A stretch of 64,000 nucleotides of DNA from Actinoallomurus bryophytorum (GTDB lineage: Bacteria; Actinomycetota; Actinomycetes; Streptosporangiales; Streptosporangiaceae): NCBI RefSeq assembly GCF_006716425.1, contig NZ_VFOZ01000001.1, forward strand, positions 5,952,001 to 6,016,000, in the 5' to 3' direction. Positions within the stretch are counted from its first letter, which is position 1. Each line of letters begins with the position of its first letter. The notes under the pieces were generated by a model. That model had not been told where the DNA came from, ran no database searches, and was given only the letters and a program-made list of their open reading frames with translations. Both the position numbers and the translations under genes were made by a program. Below are positions 34,210-43,580 of this stretch, piece after piece.

Positions 34210-35037
34210 TTATGCGTCGGTACCGCGCGAGCCGCGGTGCCAGGCCAGCACCCGCCGCTCCACCGCGAGCAGGATGGCGTTCAGCACGTATCCGAGGATC
34301 CCGAGCAGGACGATGGCCGCCCACACGGTCGGCAGATCGGAGCGGCTCTGCGCGTCCGTGAGCTCGAAGCCGATCCCGTTGGCCGTCCCCGGCAGGAGCT
34401 CGGAGAAGACCATGAGGATGAGCGACAGCGACAGTGACAGCCGCAGCCCGGCGAAGATCTTCGGCAACGTCGCCGGGAAGATGATCTTCAGGACACGGTC
34501 GGCCGCCGACAGCTTGTAGACCTGGGCGGTCTCCATCTGCAGCGGGTCGACCGAGCGCGCGCCGTCCGTCGTGTTCAACAGGATGGGCCAGATCGCGCTG
34601 AAGACGATGGCGGCGATCTGCATCTGCGTGCCGAGCTTGAACAGAACGATGAAGACGGGCACGAGCGTGGGCGGCGGGATCACGCGGGCGAACTGGAACG
34701 CCGGGTCGAAATAGGCGAACAACCGCTCGGACCGCCCGAGGGCGAGCCCGAGCCCCACGCCCGCGACCAAGGAGATCGTCAGCCCGGTCGCCATGCGCAG
34801 CAGGCTCGGTACCACGTTGGCGGTGGCGTCGGAGGTCAGGAACAGGCGAGTGCCCGGCCCCGAGAACCACAGGTGGTACATCCGGGAGGTGATCCTCGAC
34901 GGAGGCGGGAAGAACGGGCTGTGCGCCGCGCGCGTGCCCACCTCCCAGGCGGCGACGGCGACGGCCAGCGCGAGCCAGCGGTGCAGGACCCCCGCGCCCA
35001 GCCGGACCACCGTACGGCCGCCGGCCCCCGCGCTCAC
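34210..35037 (-). CDS. ABC transporter permease, system 1, second subunit
   Basis: This 275-residue BPD_transp_1 permease has about six membrane segments. The EAA-type coupling loop appears in LQMETAQVYKLSAADRVLKIIFPATLPKIFAGLRLSL, which contacts the ATPase. Its start GTG overlaps the stop of the previous permease (GTGA). It belongs to the NitT/TauT group and pairs with the other permease as a heterodimer. The longer upstream open frame is antisense-type extension with no family similarity. Confidence 0.88.
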   Translation of the reverse strand: MSAGAGGRTVVRLGAGVLHRWLALAVAVAAWEVGTRAAHSPFFPPPSRITSRMYHLWFSGPGTRLFLTSDATANVVPSLLRMATGLTISLVAGVGLGLALGRSERLFAYFDPAFQFARVIPPPTLVPVFIVLFKLGTQMQIAAIVFSAIWPILLNTTDGARSVDPLQMETAQVYKLSAADRVLKIIFPATLPKIFAGLRLSLSLSLILMVFSELLPGTANGIGFELTDAQSRSDLPTVWAAIVLLGILGYVLNAILLAVERRVLAWHRGSRGTDA

Positions 35038-35858
35038 GATCGATCCTTCGTCTGGGAGACGTGCCAGTGGAACAGCCGCCGTTCCCCCAGGACCAGCGCG
35101 GTGTTGATGATCAGGCCGAGCATTCCCGCCCACACCGTGCCGGCCAGCACGTCCGTGGTGCCGTCGACCGTCTGCTGGGCCTGGGCGATGAAGACGCCCA
35201 GGCCCTGCCCGAAGCCGGACAGGATCTCGGTTCCCACGGCAAGGATCAGCGCGATGGCCGCGGCCAGCCGGATCCCGGTGGCGATGAACGGCGCGGCCGA
35301 GGGCAGGGAGACGAGCCAGGTCACCGAGAGCCTGCTGAAACCGAACGCGCGCAGCGTGTCCTTGGCCACCGGATCGACGTCCTGGAGCCCGTAGATCGTG
35401 TTGAAGAGTACGGGCCAGGTCGCGGCGTAGACGATGAGCGTGGCCTCGGTCCGCAGGCCGGTGCCGAGGATCAGGCTGACGAGCGGGATGAGCGCGACCG
35501 AAGGGATCGGCCGCAAAAACTCCACGATGGCCCGCACCGCCGTGTTGAGGACCGGAACGCTGCCGAGTAACAGGCCGAGCGAGACCCCGCCCCCGACCGC
35601 GATCGCCAGGCCGATGGCCCAGGCCCGCACGGTGCTCCAGACGCCCGAGAGGAACTCGGTGTCGCCCAGCAGGCCGACGGAGCGGGCGAGGACGGCCGAC
35701 GCCGGTGGAAGGTAGTCCCGGTCGACGATGCCCGCCCGGCCGAGGATCTCGCTCGCCGCCGCGAGGATCGCGAGCCCGGCGGCGCCCCGTACCCACCGGC
35801 CCGTACGCGTCAGGGCGGGGCGTTCGCCGGATGGTGCGGGCGGCTCTTCAAGGATCAC
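35034..35858 (-). CDS. ABC transporter permease, system 1, first subunit
   Basis: This 274-residue permease begins MILEEPPAPSG and has about six membrane helices. The coupling motif DVDPVAKDTLRAFGFSRLSVTWLVSLPSAAP is the EAA loop. The segment EFLRPIPSVALIPLVSLILG is the usual NitT/TauT permease signature. GTG start overlaps the stop of the binding-protein gene. It forms a heterodimer with the next permease. Confidence 0.88.
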   Translation of the reverse strand: MILEEPPAPSGERPALTRTGRWVRGAAGLAILAAASEILGRAGIVDRDYLPPASAVLARSVGLLGDTEFLSGVWSTVRAWAIGLAIAVGGGVSLGLLLGSVPVLNTAVRAIVEFLRPIPSVALIPLVSLILGTGLRTEATLIVYAATWPVLFNTIYGLQDVDPVAKDTLRAFGFSRLSVTWLVSLPSAAPFIATGIRLAAAIALILAVGTEILSGFGQGLGVFIAQAQQTVDGTTDVLAGTVWAGMLGLIINTALVLGERRLFHWHVSQTKDRS

Positions 35859-36838
35859 TGTGGCTGAGCCGCGAACACCAGACTCCTGACGTCGATCCTC
35901 TGTTTCAGCAGCCCGTCCTGGAGCATGAGGTCGGCCAGGTGCTGGAGCCGCACCTGGTCGATCGACGGCGGGAAGGCCGGGAGGTTCAGCGCCGATGCGG
36001 TGGCGGCGTCCAGGTGCGCGTAGGCGGGCAGCACCTGGTCGACCTGCTTGCGGTCGCTCGTCGCCAGTTGCTGTGCCTTCTGGATCGCGCGCTGGAAGGC
36101 CGCCGCCGTCTTGGGGTACTTGTCGGTGAACCGCTGGGTCGAGAGGTAGCCGCTGACCGGCAGTCCGGCCACGGCCGGGCCGCTACCGCCGTCGACGATC
36201 ATCTTGGCGCCCAGCTTGCGCGTCATGTCGGTGGCGAAGGGCTCGGCGGCGTGCACCGCGTCGACCTGCCCCTTCTGCAGCGCCGCGCCCATCTGCGGGA
36301 ACGGGATCGCGAGGTATCTCACCTTCGCCGGATCGACGTGGTCCGCCCTCAGGATCGCGTTGAGGGACAGCGACTGGATGTTGTTGCGGATGTTCACCGC
36401 GACCGTCCTGCCCTCCAGGTCCTTGGCCTGCTTGATGGGGGAGTTCGGCAGGGTGAGCACACCCATGAAGCGCGGAGCGGCGGCGGCTCCGGGAGCGAGG
36501 ATCCGCAGGTTCAGCGTGCCCTGGGCCTGCGCCTGCAGAAAGGTCACGTAATTGCCGCCCGCGATGACGTCGACCTGCCCGGTCTTCAGGGCGGGGAGTG
36601 CCTGAATGCTCTGCGCCACCGGTTTGATCTGTACGCGCAGCCCCTCGGCTTCGAAGAACTTGCGCTGCACGGCGATGTGCAGTCCGGCCGTGTCGACAAG
36701 GGGAAGTGCGGCGACGGTGACGGTCTTCTTCTCCAGACCGTCACCGCCGGATGACTGAGAACCGCCGCAGCCCGTCAGGAGAGCCGCAATGAGGACAACA
36801 CCCATTAAAAGGGTGGCACGGGATCTGGGTCTGCTCAT
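35855..36838 (-). CDS. ABC transporter substrate-binding lipoprotein (NMT1/THI5-like), system 1
   Basis: This 327-residue lipoprotein has the lipobox LLTGCGG near residue 25 and a two-lobed NMT1/SsuA-like binding fold. Typical segments are AVQRKFFEAEGLRVQI (residues 60-75), GQVDVIAGGNYV and AAEPFATDM. The substrate class of such proteins includes sulfonates, nitrate, pyrimidines and aromatic acids; it cannot be fixed here. ATG has AGGGAGTG upstream. It is the first gene of the four-gene system 1 importer operon. Confidence 0.87.
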   Translation of the reverse strand: MSRPRSRATLLMGVVLIAALLTGCGGSQSSGGDGLEKKTVTVAALPLVDTAGLHIAVQRKFFEAEGLRVQIKPVAQSIQALPALKTGQVDVIAGGNYVTFLQAQAQGTLNLRILAPGAAAAPRFMGVLTLPNSPIKQAKDLEGRTVAVNIRNNIQSLSLNAILRADHVDPAKVRYLAIPFPQMGAALQKGQVDAVHAAEPFATDMTRKLGAKMIVDGGSGPAVAGLPVSGYLSTQRFTDKYPKTAAAFQRAIQKAQQLATSDRKQVDQVLPAYAHLDAATASALNLPAFPPSIDQVRLQHLADLMLQDGLLKQRIDVRSLVFAAQPQ

Positions 36839-37000
36839 GACACTCCCTGGGGGCATTGAGCGGAGCAGCGGACAAACCGTCAGAAGGGCGGTCAGTCAAA
36901 TCACGTAGAAGTGATCATCGCGACCAGTCCGGAGGCTACAGCACCCCGTGAGGGAGAAAAAGGACGCACCTGGCCAGGTCATACATACCCCTGGATCAAA

Positions 37001-37051
37001 CGCCACGGCCCGGTCCGAACCGTGCGGTGAGGTTCGGGCCGGGCCGTGGCG
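37001..37051 (-). terminator. Strong terminator after ATPase 2
   Basis: Two 21-nt arms (37001-37021 and 37031-37051) pair almost perfectly around a 9-nt loop. On the minus strand the stem is followed by TTTGATCC. It ends the monocistronic ATPase 2 gene before the system 1 operon promoter. Confidence 0.8.
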
Positions 37052-37058
37052 TCGCTGC

Positions 37059-37820
37059 TCAGGCGGCTGTGGCGCCCGCGTCGCGTACGAGGCGGCCCAC
37101 CTCGGAGCGGAGGTGCACGAACTCCGGAAGCTCCCGGGTCTCGATCCGGTCGCGCTGGGAGGGCAGGCCGACGGCCAGGTCGCCGATCAGCCGCCCGGGT
37201 GCGCGGCCCATCACGAGGATCCGGTCGCTGACGTACACGCTCTCGTCGATGTCGTGCGTGACGAGCATGATCGTCATGTCACTGGCGGCGCGGACCTGCA
37301 GCAGCAGATCCTCCAGGTCCTCACGCGTCTGCGCGTCCACCGAGCCGAAGGGCTCGTCCATCAGGAGCAGCGTGGGCCGGTAGGCCAGCGCGCGTGCGAT
37401 GGCCACCCGCTGCTGCATTCCTCCGGAGAGCTGCCAGGGGTACTTGCCGCCGGCGTCGGCGAGGCCGACCTCGTCGAGTGCCGCCGCGGCGGCCTTCCGC
37501 CGGGCCGCGCGGTCCAGGCCGCGACGCCGCAGCGGGAAGACCACGTTGTCGCGTACGGACATCCACGGCAGCAGCGACCGGGAGTAATCCTGGAAGACGA
37601 CGGCCAGGTCGTCCGGGACTCCGTTCACCGCCCGGCCCGAGAGTCTGACCTCTCCTGCGGTCGGCGACACCAGCCCGGCGATCGCGCGGAGCAGCGTCGA
37701 TTTTCCGCAGCCCGATTTGCCGACGATGCTGACGAGCTCACGGTCTCCGACCTCGAACGAAACGTCGTCGAGAGCGATCTGATCGCCGTACGTGTGGGTT
37801 AGCTTCAGGACTTCGAGCAC
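37059..37820 (-). CDS. NitT/TauT-type ABC transporter ATPase, system 2
   Basis: This 253-residue ATPase has Walker [11 protein letters not shown]-loop [11 protein letters not shown], signature LSGGMQQR, Walker [13 protein letters not shown] and LVTHDID. It is flanked by terminators on both sides and has its own promoter, whose sequence is copied upstream of the monooxygenase. The probable partners are the permeases at 41216-42966 and the binding protein at 38067, because system 1 already has its own ATPase. The GTG start is conserved in the stub copy. Confidence 0.92.
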   Translation of the reverse strand: MLEVLKLTHTYGDQIALDDVSFEVGDRELVSIVGKSGCGKSTLLRAIAGLVSPTAGEVRLSGRAVNGVPDDLAVVFQDYSRSLLPWMSVRDNVVFPLRRRGLDRAARRKAAAAALDEVGLADAGGKYPWQLSGGMQQRVAIARALAYRPTLLLMDEPFGSVDAQTREDLEDLLLQVRAASDMTIMLVTHDIDESVYVSDRILVMGRAPGRLIGDLAVGLPSQRDRIETRELPEFVHLRSEVGRLVRDAGATAA

Positions 37821-37870
37821 GATTATGAACCCCTAAGCTCCCTGTATCGGAAGCGCCAATAATAGCGCAG
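37810..37870 (-). repeat. Duplicated promoter/5' region, copy B (intact ATPase 2 promoter)
   Basis: This is the presumed parent copy of the segment at 31337-31397. It includes a -10-like TATTAT on the minus strand and the ATPase start codon. The identical 24-nt block spans the GTG and the 14 nt before it. Confidence 0.85.
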
Positions 37871-38003
37871 TGTTCCCGATTTGTGACCTATGCGTCGGGT
37901 CGTGCAGTGAAACTATCGCGGCGAGGTCACGACCTGGAATTGGATCGCCACGCGATGTGACGGTCCGTTCAAGAATCGCGGCCGATGGCCGTCCTTCTGA
38001 TGT

Positions 38004-38042
38004 CGCGGTCCGGCCGCCCCGAATTGGGCCGGCCGGACCGCG
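38004..38042 (-). terminator. Terminator after binding protein 2
   Basis: CGCGGTCCGGCC and GGCCGGACCGCG form a perfect 12-bp stem with a 15-nt loop, 24 nt after the binding-protein stop on the minus strand. It isolates that gene from ATPase 2. Confidence 0.7.
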
Positions 38043-38066
38043 GTGATGTCGCTTGACGAGGAGTGC

Positions 38067-39023
38067 TTACAGCATTCCCGAGACGTCGTAGTGCTGCTTG
38101 AGGACGCCGAGCTCGGTCATCAGGTCGGCGACGCGCTGCAGCCGGGTCTTGCTCAGCGAGCCCGGGTAGGTGTCGATCGTGATGGTCTGTGCGGTCTGCG
38201 GGCTCAGGCCCTTGACGTACGTCGGCAGGATCTGCCCGACCTGGTTACGGTCGGAGGCGGCGACCTTGGCCTTGGCCATGGCCGCGTTGAACGCGGCGAC
38301 GGTCTTGGGATTCTGCTTCGCGAACTTCTGCGATGCGATGTACCCGCCGGACGGCAGGTTGGCCGTCGGACCGCTCATGGTGTCGACCACCATGCGTGCG
38401 CCGAATTTCGCCTCCGACTGGCTGTAATAGGGCTCGGTCATGAAAGCGGCGTCGATTGAGTGGTTCTGCAGGGCGGCCTGCATATTGGGGTACTGGATCT
38501 CGACCAGGTGGACCTGGTTCGGCGTGACGCCCGCGTTCTTCAGTGCCGCGAAGGTCAGCAGCGACGGGAAGCCCTTCGTGTTGATGACACCGATCTTCTT
38601 CCCCTTGAGCTGTGCCGCGTTGTGGACCGGGGAGTTCGGCAGGGTGACGATCGGGTACAGGTTGCTGCGTCCCTGGTAGCCGTCGGTCACCACCTTGACC
38701 TTCACGCCGGCGCTCGCCGCCTGGACGATCGGGATGTACGCGCTGTAGGCAAAGTCGACTCCGCCGGACATCACTCGGGAGATGGTCTCGGACCCGTTGG
38801 TGAGAATCGTCGGAGTGACGTTGAGGCCTTCAGCCTTGAAATATCCCTTGCTGACACCCAGATAAACGGCTGCGGCGTCGGGAATCGGAAGGAGGCCAAT
38901 CTTGATATTCGTCTTCTCCGGGCCCCCGGATTTCTTCGGCGAATCGGAGCCGCCGCATGCGGTCAGCGCCGATGTGGCAAGCATGGCTATGGCTGTCGCA
39001 ATAGTCCAGCGACGGATTTTCAT
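38067..39023 (-). CDS. ABC transporter substrate-binding lipoprotein (NMT1/THI5-like), system 2
   Basis: This 318-residue lipoprotein has the lipobox LTACGG near residue 24 and an NMT1-like fold with LGVSKGYFKAEGLNVTPTI, SGGVDFAYSAY and DAAFMTEPYYSQSEAKFG. GAGGAG lies 7 nt before ATG. It is a distant paralogue of the system 1 binding protein (both have YP..TLPNSP). It is monocistronic and divergent from the ThDP enzyme at 39514, with which it probably shares regulation. Confidence 0.87.
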   Translation of the reverse strand: MKIRRWTIATAIAMLATSALTACGGSDSPKKSGGPEKTNIKIGLLPIPDAAAVYLGVSKGYFKAEGLNVTPTILTNGSETISRVMSGGVDFAYSAYIPIVQAASAGVKVKVVTDGYQGRSNLYPIVTLPNSPVHNAAQLKGKKIGVINTKGFPSLLTFAALKNAGVTPNQVHLVEIQYPNMQAALQNHSIDAAFMTEPYYSQSEAKFGARMVVDTMSGPTANLPSGGYIASQKFAKQNPKTVAAFNAAMAKAKVAASDRNQVGQILPTYVKGLSPQTAQTITIDTYPGSLSKTRLQRVADLMTELGVLKQHYDVSGML

Positions 39024-39513
39024 GGAGCTCCTCGATGGGGATTCGCGCTGGACCCTTAGTCGGTGAACGCGGGGAGGCAGGGGCAGGCGTCGACCACCGG
39101 CTTCAGGTCTCGAAGTAACGGCCGCGCCAGAGTATAGGACCGCAACATCCGTACGTCTGGGCACCTTCAGCAAAATTTGCCACACATCCGGACGATCCGG
39201 GCGATAGTTACATAGAGTACATATCGCATGTTCGGAACGTGGTTGCGGCGGGCGCTGACCGTGAGCTGAAAAGTATCGGTTACGTGGGGTAACTACTTTT
39301 TGTCAGGTTCGTGCTGCTATAACATCCCATGTCTGCTGAGCCTGGCCGGCGGAGGGGACGCTCCGGTGCGGAGCATGCCGCGTTGCCAGGCCGTCCTGTC
39401 CGCAGGCACCAAGGAAAGAGGGTCATGTCCCGACGTCCAGTCATCCCAGTCCCACCGCCGGCGACGCGTGGCCGAAACGTCCGGCCGTCCGCACCGATCT
39501 CGGGGAGGACGGT
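39024..39513. other. Divergent promoter region of binding protein 2 and ThDP enzyme 2
   Basis: This 490-bp non-coding region includes an AT-richer core around 39205-39330 (TTACATAGAGTACATAT, and TATAAC at 39318) that probably holds both promoters. A regulator gene is not present in the window, so control is unknown. No RNA gene or riboswitch motif was found here. Confidence 0.5.
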
Positions 39514-41166
39514 GTGACCGGTCCTGGCCGCAGCGGCGGACGAGCCGTTCTGGAGACCCTTCGCGCATGGGGCGTACGTCGCGTCTTCACCTGCCCGGGT
39601 AGTACCGAGGCGGCGTTCCTCGACGCCACCCTGGACCACCCGGACTTCGAGGTGATCCTCACTCCCCACGAGTCGATCGCCGTGTCGGCCGCCGACGGCT
39701 ACGCCCGTGCCACCGGTGAACCGGCGGTCGCCTATCTCCACACGCACGTCGGCCTGGCGAACAGCCTCGGCCACCTCAATGCGGCCCGGCTCGCCCACTC
39801 GCCGGTGGTGGTCCTCACCGGCCTGAAACCGGCACTGCTCCAGGCGCACGGAGGCTTCACCTGTATCCAGGACACCGGTCGCCTGGCCGAGCCCTATGTA
39901 CGGTCCTACTGGCAGTCGCTCCGTACCGAGGGGATCCCCGAGGACCTGACCCGCGCCTTCCGCCTCGCGCTCACCGAGCCGGCCGGGCCCACGTGGCTGG
40001 GGCTGTCACAGGACCTCATGAACGACACGTGCACCGCGCCGGTGCCCGACCCCGAACGGTTCCGCCCGCGCGCGCGTACGGCACCCGATCCCGAGCGGAT
40101 CCGCGAGGTCGCGGGCATGCTGGCCACGGCCACCAGCCCCCTGCTCGTGGCCGGCGCGGAGGTCGCGCGGCACGACGCGGTCGCCGACCTGATCGCCCTG
40201 GCCGAGCGGCTGGGCGTGCCGGTGATGAACGAGGACCGGCGGACGTACGAGCGCCCTGGGTTCCCCACGTCGCACCCGAACTACGTCGGTCTGTACGACG
40301 TGAAGCGTCCCGTGGTGGGCGACAGCGATCTGATCGTGTTCGCGGGCTGCCGCCTGTTCACCGAGTTCGAGGTCCCGCGCGGTCCCGATGTGCCGGAGAG
40401 CGCCCGCGTCGTGCACATCCACACCGACGCCGCCGAGATCGGAGCCATCCACGGCGTCGACCTGGACATCGTGGCCGATGAGGGTCTGGCGCTCTCCGGG
40501 CTGCTGGCCGGGCTGCCGGAGGGGGACGTCGCGGTACGGACGGACCGGGTGGCGGAGGCGCGCACGGAGTACCTCGCCGACACCGGTCCGCTGCCGCCCG
40601 AGACCGAAGGCGTGGAGAACGTCGCCGCGGTCGCGGACGCGCTGGCCGCGGTCGTCGACGATCAGACGACGGTCGTCGGCGATGCCACGACGACCGGGGC
40701 GATCCTCCTGCGGAGGCTTCCCCAGAATCCGCCACACCAGTACTTCACCAGCTCATCCGGTTCGCTCGGCTGGGCCATGGGCGCCGCCATCGGCATCAAG
40801 CTCGCGATGCCGGACCGCCACGTGGTCGCGGTCTTGGGCGACGGCGCCTTCCAGTTCGGCCCACAGGGCCTGTGGGTGGCGGCCCGCTACCAGATCCCGG
40901 TCACCTACGTCGTGATCAACAACGAGTCCTACGCCGCCGTGGCGGCCGCACTGCGGCGCTATGGCGGAACCGCCGTCGAACGCCAGGAGTTCCCGGGCAA
41001 GGACCTGTCGGGCATCGACGTCGCCGCGATCGCCCGTGGGTACGGGGTGCACGCCCAGCGCCTGCACCACGCCTCCGAGCTCGGTGAGGCGATGGCGAAG
41101 GCCAAGGCCCACCCCGGTCCGTCACTGATCGAGATCATGACCGACCCGGACTACCTCGGTCCCTGA
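39514..41166 (+). CDS. Thiamine-diphosphate-dependent enzyme, acetolactate synthase/benzoylformate decarboxylase-like, copy 2
   Basis: This 550-residue ThDP enzyme has the activating Glu in TPHESIAVSAADGYARATG, the central domain, and the ThDP/Mg motif VLGDGAFQFGPQG followed by VINNESY. It resembles benzoylformate decarboxylase and acetolactate synthase. The GTG start has GGGGAGGAC upstream. It is only distantly related to the ThDP enzyme at 31500, so it is not a recent duplicate; the two may act at different steps. It converges on the permease pair of system 2. Confidence 0.85.
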   Translation: MTGPGRSGGRAVLETLRAWGVRRVFTCPGSTEAAFLDATLDHPDFEVILTPHESIAVSAADGYARATGEPAVAYLHTHVGLANSLGHLNAARLAHSPVVVLTGLKPALLQAHGGFTCIQDTGRLAEPYVRSYWQSLRTEGIPEDLTRAFRLALTEPAGPTWLGLSQDLMNDTCTAPVPDPERFRPRARTAPDPERIREVAGMLATATSPLLVAGAEVARHDAVADLIALAERLGVPVMNEDRRTYERPGFPTSHPNYVGLYDVKRPVVGDSDLIVFAGCRLFTEFEVPRGPDVPESARVVHIHTDAAEIGAIHGVDLDIVADEGLALSGLLAGLPEGDVAVRTDRVAEARTEYLADTGPLPPETEGVENVAAVADALAAVVDDQTTVVGDATTTGAILLRRLPQNPPHQYFTSSSGSLGWAMGAAIGIKLAMPDRHVVAVLGDGAFQFGPQGLWVAARYQIPVTYVVINNESYAAVAAALRRYGGTAVERQEFPGKDLSGIDVAAIARGYGVHAQRLHHASELGEAMAKAKAHPGPSLIEIMTDPDYLGP

Positions 41167-41177
41167 GCTGATCTGAG

Positions 41178-41210
41178 CCGGGGGGAGCGGCCGCGGGCCG
41201 TTCCCCCCGG
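41178..41210. terminator. Bidirectional terminator between ThDP enzyme 2 and permeases
   Basis: CCGGGGGGAGCGGCC and GGCCGTTCCCCCCGG form a 15-bp stem with one G-U pair and a 3-nt loop. It lies between convergent genes. Confidence 0.7.
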
Positions 41211-41215
41211 CGCGG

Positions 41216-42085
41216 TCACTGCTCCACGCGCCGCGCGCCCCGATGCCAGGCGAGGACGTGCCGCTCGACCCAGAGCAGCGCGGAGTTGAGCGTGTATCCG
41301 AGGATGCCGAGGAGCACGATGACCGACCACATCTCGGGCAGCTCGAAGGAGTCCTTGGTGGTGAAGAGCGTGTAGCCGATGCCGTTGGTGCCACCGACCA
41401 TCTCCGAGATCACCATCAGGATGATCGCCATGGACAGGCTGATCCGGAGTCCGGCGAAGATCTTCGGGGCCGCGGACGGCATGATGATCATCCGGAAGCG
41501 CTGGAGCCGCGTCAGGCCGAACACGTTCGCGATCTCCATCTGAAGCGGCTCGACCGATCGTGAGCCGTCGATCGAGTTGAGCAGGATCGGCCACAGGACC
41601 CCGAAGACGATCACCGCGAGCCGCATCGTCAGACCGAGCTTGAACAGAACGATGAAGACCGGGATCAGCGCGGGCGACGGGATGGCGCGGAAGAACTGGA
41701 TCAGCGGGTCGACATAGTCGAGCAGCCGCTCGGACCGGCCGAGCAGCACGCCCAGGCCGACCCCGATGACGACGGCCAGACCCCAGCCGCCGAGCATCCG
41801 CCCCAAACTCGGCAGAATGTTGCCGGTCGCCGCCGGCGTGAGGAAGACATGGCTCACCGGGCCGGTCAGCCACAGGTGGTACATGCTCCGGGCGATCACC
41901 GTCGGCGCCGGGAAGAAGATCTTCTCGTCCTCGGGCACGGCGACATTGGTCGCGAGCTGCCAGAGCGCGACCGCCACCGCGAAGACGGTCCAGCGGAGGG
42001 CGATGTCCGTCAGCCCGGTCCGGGCGAACGGCCGGCGCCTCCGCTCCGGCGGAGCGACGGGGGCGGTTGTCATGTCGGCGGTCAT
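41216..42085 (-). CDS. ABC transporter permease, system 2, second subunit
   Basis: This 289-residue permease starts MTADMTTAPVAPP and has about six helices. The coupling loop reads EIANVFGLTRLQRFRMIIMPSAAPKIFAGLRISL. It closely matches the system 1 permease at 34210 (shared PVFIVLFKLG, WPILLN, PLQME, VLAWHRG). ATG overlaps the stop of the upstream permease (ATGA). Confidence 0.88.
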   Translation of the reverse strand: MTADMTTAPVAPPERRRRPFARTGLTDIALRWTVFAVAVALWQLATNVAVPEDEKIFFPAPTVIARSMYHLWLTGPVSHVFLTPAATGNILPSLGRMLGGWGLAVVIGVGLGVLLGRSERLLDYVDPLIQFFRAIPSPALIPVFIVLFKLGLTMRLAVIVFGVLWPILLNSIDGSRSVEPLQMEIANVFGLTRLQRFRMIIMPSAAPKIFAGLRISLSMAIILMVISEMVGGTNGIGYTLFTTKDSFELPEMWSVIVLLGILGYTLNSALLWVERHVLAWHRGARRVEQ

Positions 42086-42966
42086 GCCGTCCTCCCGAGA
42101 CGCTCGAAGTGCCAGCGGAACATCCGCCGCTCCAGATATCGCATGCCGAGGTCGATCAGGTAGCCGAGCAGACCGGCGATCGCCGCGGCCGCGAAGACGA
42201 CGTCCGCGTTGCCCGCGACGGCGCTCGCGCTCAGCACGAAGATCCCGATGCCGTGCTCTCCGCCACCGGCGATCAGCTCGGTGCTGATGGTGACGATGAG
42301 GGCGATCGACGAGGCCACGCGAATGCCGGTCGCGACGAACGGTGCGACGCTGGGCAGTGCTATCCGGGTGAGGATCACCAGCCGGCCGAGGCCGAAGGAT
42401 CGCGCCATCTCGCGCGGAACCGGGTCGACGTCGCCGACGGCGTAGATCGTGTTGATCAGGATCGGCCACAGGGCGGCGTACGCGGCCAGGATCTGCTCGA
42501 TCTTGGACTGCTCGGCCACCATCAAGATGACGAGGGGGATCAACGCCACGGCGGGAATGGGGCGCAGGAACTCGATCAGGACCCGGACCGCGGAGTTGAC
42601 CCACGGCAGGCTGCCGAGCACGAGCCCGCTGGGCACGGCGATCAGAATGGCGATGAGCAGGCCGACCGCCCACGCCTTCATCGTGAAGCCGACGTCCTGG
42701 AGAAAGCCGCCGTTCGTCAAAAGGTCGCCGATCCGGAGCAGCACGGCCGACGACGGCGGCAGGTAAGAACGGTCGACCAGTCCTATCCGCCCTATGACCT
42801 CGCCGGCCAGCAGAAACACCAGCACGCCGGCCATACCGCGGATGACCCGCACGCGGCCTGGCGACGAGGGCCGGAGCCTGCCACCTCGGGATTTGCTGAC
42901 GGGCGGCCGGGTGGCCGCCTTCGGACCCGTGGCCGGGACCGGAGTCCTGACACTGCGGTCAGCCAA
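42082..42966 (-). CDS. ABC transporter permease, system 2, first subunit
   Basis: This 294-residue permease has a 40-residue basic N-terminal extension, about six helices, and the coupling region DVDPVPREMARSFGLGRLVILTRIALPSVAP. EFLRPIPAVALIPLVILMV is shared with the system 1 paralogue. The start is TTG, preceded by AGGGAG in a context (cccccagggagtgat) nearly the same as that before the system 1 binding protein start. It forms an operon with the second permease; ATPase 2 and binding protein 2 are nearby but separately transcribed. Confidence 0.87.
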   Translation of the reverse strand: MADRSVRTPVPATGPKAATRPPVSKSRGGRLRPSSPGRVRVIRGMAGVLVFLLAGEVIGRIGLVDRSYLPPSSAVLLRIGDLLTNGGFLQDVGFTMKAWAVGLLIAILIAVPSGLVLGSLPWVNSAVRVLIEFLRPIPAVALIPLVILMVAEQSKIEQILAAYAALWPILINTIYAVGDVDPVPREMARSFGLGRLVILTRIALPSVAPFVATGIRVASSIALIVTISTELIAGGGEHGIGIFVLSASAVAGNADVVFAAAAIAGLLGYLIDLGMRYLERRMFRWHFERLGRTA

Positions 42967-43580
42967 TGATCACTCCCTGGGGGATGGGGGCGTGAGCGCC
43001 TGCCTGACGTGCGCGGAAATGAACAAATCGCGCCGGGCGGGCGTCCTTCCGGGCCGGTGTCCGCCGGATGCCGCCCCCTGGTCTGGCGGCGAGGCGAACC
43101 TATCCTAATGTCAGATACGGACCATTACCCCTGGGGATTCCGGGCAACGGTGTCGACACCCTCGGTAACCACCGGTCGGGGTTAAGGCGTTGTGAAGGCG
43201 AAATCTCTGGGCCGTTGTTACGGGTAGGTCGCCGCCGGTGCACTCCCCGTGATCATTAGCTCTCGGTTCGATCTCGTTGGGACGGTGAGTAGCCGCATGC
43301 TCTTGCCGTCTGGTCCGGTGGCGACAATGATGTTGGCCGCATTCACGCGGGCCCCCGCCTTCCGGGTGGGATGGCCTTGTGCGAAACCGAGGAAAAACTA
43401 GATAGATGGGACATAAGACCGCTTCGGATATATGCTGTCGGTTCCGTTTTGGGCAGCGTGACCACTCTCTGTCGCAGTAACCGTACAAGGGTGGCGCGTC
43501 CCACCTCCCGTCGGTTGTTTGCACCGTTCCGCAGGGGGTCCAAGACGGGTTTGATTCGGTGAGATGCAGCGGAAGGTAGC
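42967..43580. other. Intergenic region before the conservon
   Basis: This 614-bp divergent region holds no gene that can be supported. The stretch at 43390-43450 is AT-richer (with TATATG at 43430) and may hold the conservon promoter. No RNA motif was recognised. Confidence 0.5.
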
